A stretch of 6,472 bases of DNA from assembly GCA_013360535.1 (NCBI GenBank), contig JABWBL010000197.1, forward strand, positions 1-6,472. The letters are read 5' to 3'. The position numbers and the translations under genes were made by a program. This DNA comes from Planctomycetaceae bacterium. GTDB taxonomy: Bacteria > Planctomycetota > UBA1135 > GCA-002686595. The notes under the pieces were generated by a model. That model did no database searches. It was not told the origin of the DNA and was given only the letters and a program-made list of their open reading frames with translations. Below are positions 6,190-6,472 of the stretch, piece after piece (within the stretch, counting starts at the first letter, position 1; the number at the start of each line of letters is the position of its first letter).

Positions 6190-6472
6190 ATGACTGAACA
6201 ACGCCCCTTCGGGGACGAGCGCACTCCGACCTTCGGAGCCGGCGCGGAGTCGGATACTCCGCAGCACCTTTCTCAAGATTTCTCGACGCCCAGCGATCCC
6301 GAGCGTGACACGCCCGCGGACGCTGAAGAGCCGTCGTCTCCCGCCGACGCGGACAACCCGACTCCCGCCGAGGCCGAAGCTGGCGAACGCCGTCGGCGTC
6401 GTCGCCGCGGAGGCCGTGGTCGCCGTCGTGGCGCGCGCGAGCCCGGTGGCGATGACAACGCCGAGACCGCTT
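6190..6472 (+). CDS. Unidentified protein, N-terminal part, with disordered acidic start and Arg-rich patch
   Basis: The frame is open from ATG 6190 to the window edge (94 codons visible; the gene continues). It begins MTEQRPFGDERTPTFGAG and runs through a Pro/Asp/Glu/Ala-rich, low-complexity stretch to about residue 65. A basic patch follows (about 66-82), GERRRRRRRGGRGRRRGAR, then an acidic GGDDNAETA. No folded domain is visible. In many high-GC bacteria such R/G-rich low-complexity arms flank RNA-handling enzymes such as RNase E/G, Rho or DEAD-box helicases, so an RNA-binding protein is a guess, not an identification. The start is uncertain: there is no clear Shine-Dalgarno sequence before 6190, only a pyrimidine tract, and in-frame ATG 5779 and GTG 5992 lie upstream. 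I prefer 6190 because the composition changes there from Pro/Arg-rich noise to an acidic protein-like sequence. Confidence 0.6.
   Translation, partial: MTEQRPFGDERTPTFGAGAESDTPQHLSQDFSTPSDPERDTPADAEEPSSPADADNPTPAEAEAGERRRRRRRGGRGRRRGAREPGGDDNAETA

Noticed and set aside
5649..6224. 191-codon open frame on the - strand in the gap after pilQ
   Set aside because: It reads through both arms of the pilQ terminator, is Gly/Arg/Ser/Pro low-complexity, and shows no domain or ribosome site.
3811..6276. 821-codon open frame on the - strand
   Set aside because: It lies antisense to the whole of pilQ, a well-supported secretin gene, and crosses the terminator. Its translation is repetitive Arg/Asp/Leu/Val/Ala, as expected from the complement of a GC-rich coding frame.
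1..6472. CRISPR arrays, insertion sequences, tRNA or rRNA genes
   Set aside because: I searched by eye for regularly spaced repeats, transposase ORFs, terminal inverted repeats and tRNA T-loop motifs on both strands and found none.

Overview
The window is GC-rich bacterial chromosome in which every supported gene reads on the + strand. It holds the end of a phosphotransferase (PTS) gene pair, a complete core operon for a type IV pilus-type machine, a terminator, a roughly 470-base structured non-coding stretch, and the beginning of another gene. The secretin and inner-membrane alignment proteins indicate a diderm cell. The taxon is not certain: a high-GC deltaproteobacterium-like or planctomycete-like lineage would fit, but no marker gene settles it.

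Layout: bases 1-205 carry the C-terminal part of an EIIA (PtsN/fructose-type) protein and 225-503 a complete HPr. After a 108-base gap come pilM (612-1679), pilN (1676-2362) and a PilO-like gene (2359-3768). Successive genes overlap by four bases (ATGA), so they are almost certainly co-translated. A 60-base gap with a small hairpin precedes the secretin gene pilQ (3829-5652). A perfect 15-bp hairpin followed by TTT (5680-5720) closes the operon. The stretch 5721-6189 has no convincing gene; it holds a weak promoter candidate and several GC-rich hairpins. At 6190 an ORF with an acidic, disordered start and an arginine-rich patch runs off the right edge.

How the genes work together: PilM (actin-like, cytoplasmic) binds the INLLP-type N-terminus of PilN. 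PilN and PilO form the inner-membrane alignment complex, and PilP normally links PilO to the PilQ outer-membrane secretin. No separate pilP lies between pilO and pilQ. Instead the PilO-like protein is about twice the usual length: after its PilO core it has a PilP-like RDP motif, a helical segment and a small C-terminal domain resembling the homology region of PilP/GspC/GspB. This looks like a natural PilO-PilP fusion and is the most interesting point in the window. The secretin is also non-standard, with two tandem near-duplicate N-domains and no visible AMIN domain.

The six-frame translation shows long antisense ORFs (up to 821 codons). They are shadows of the high-GC + strand genes and are not annotated.
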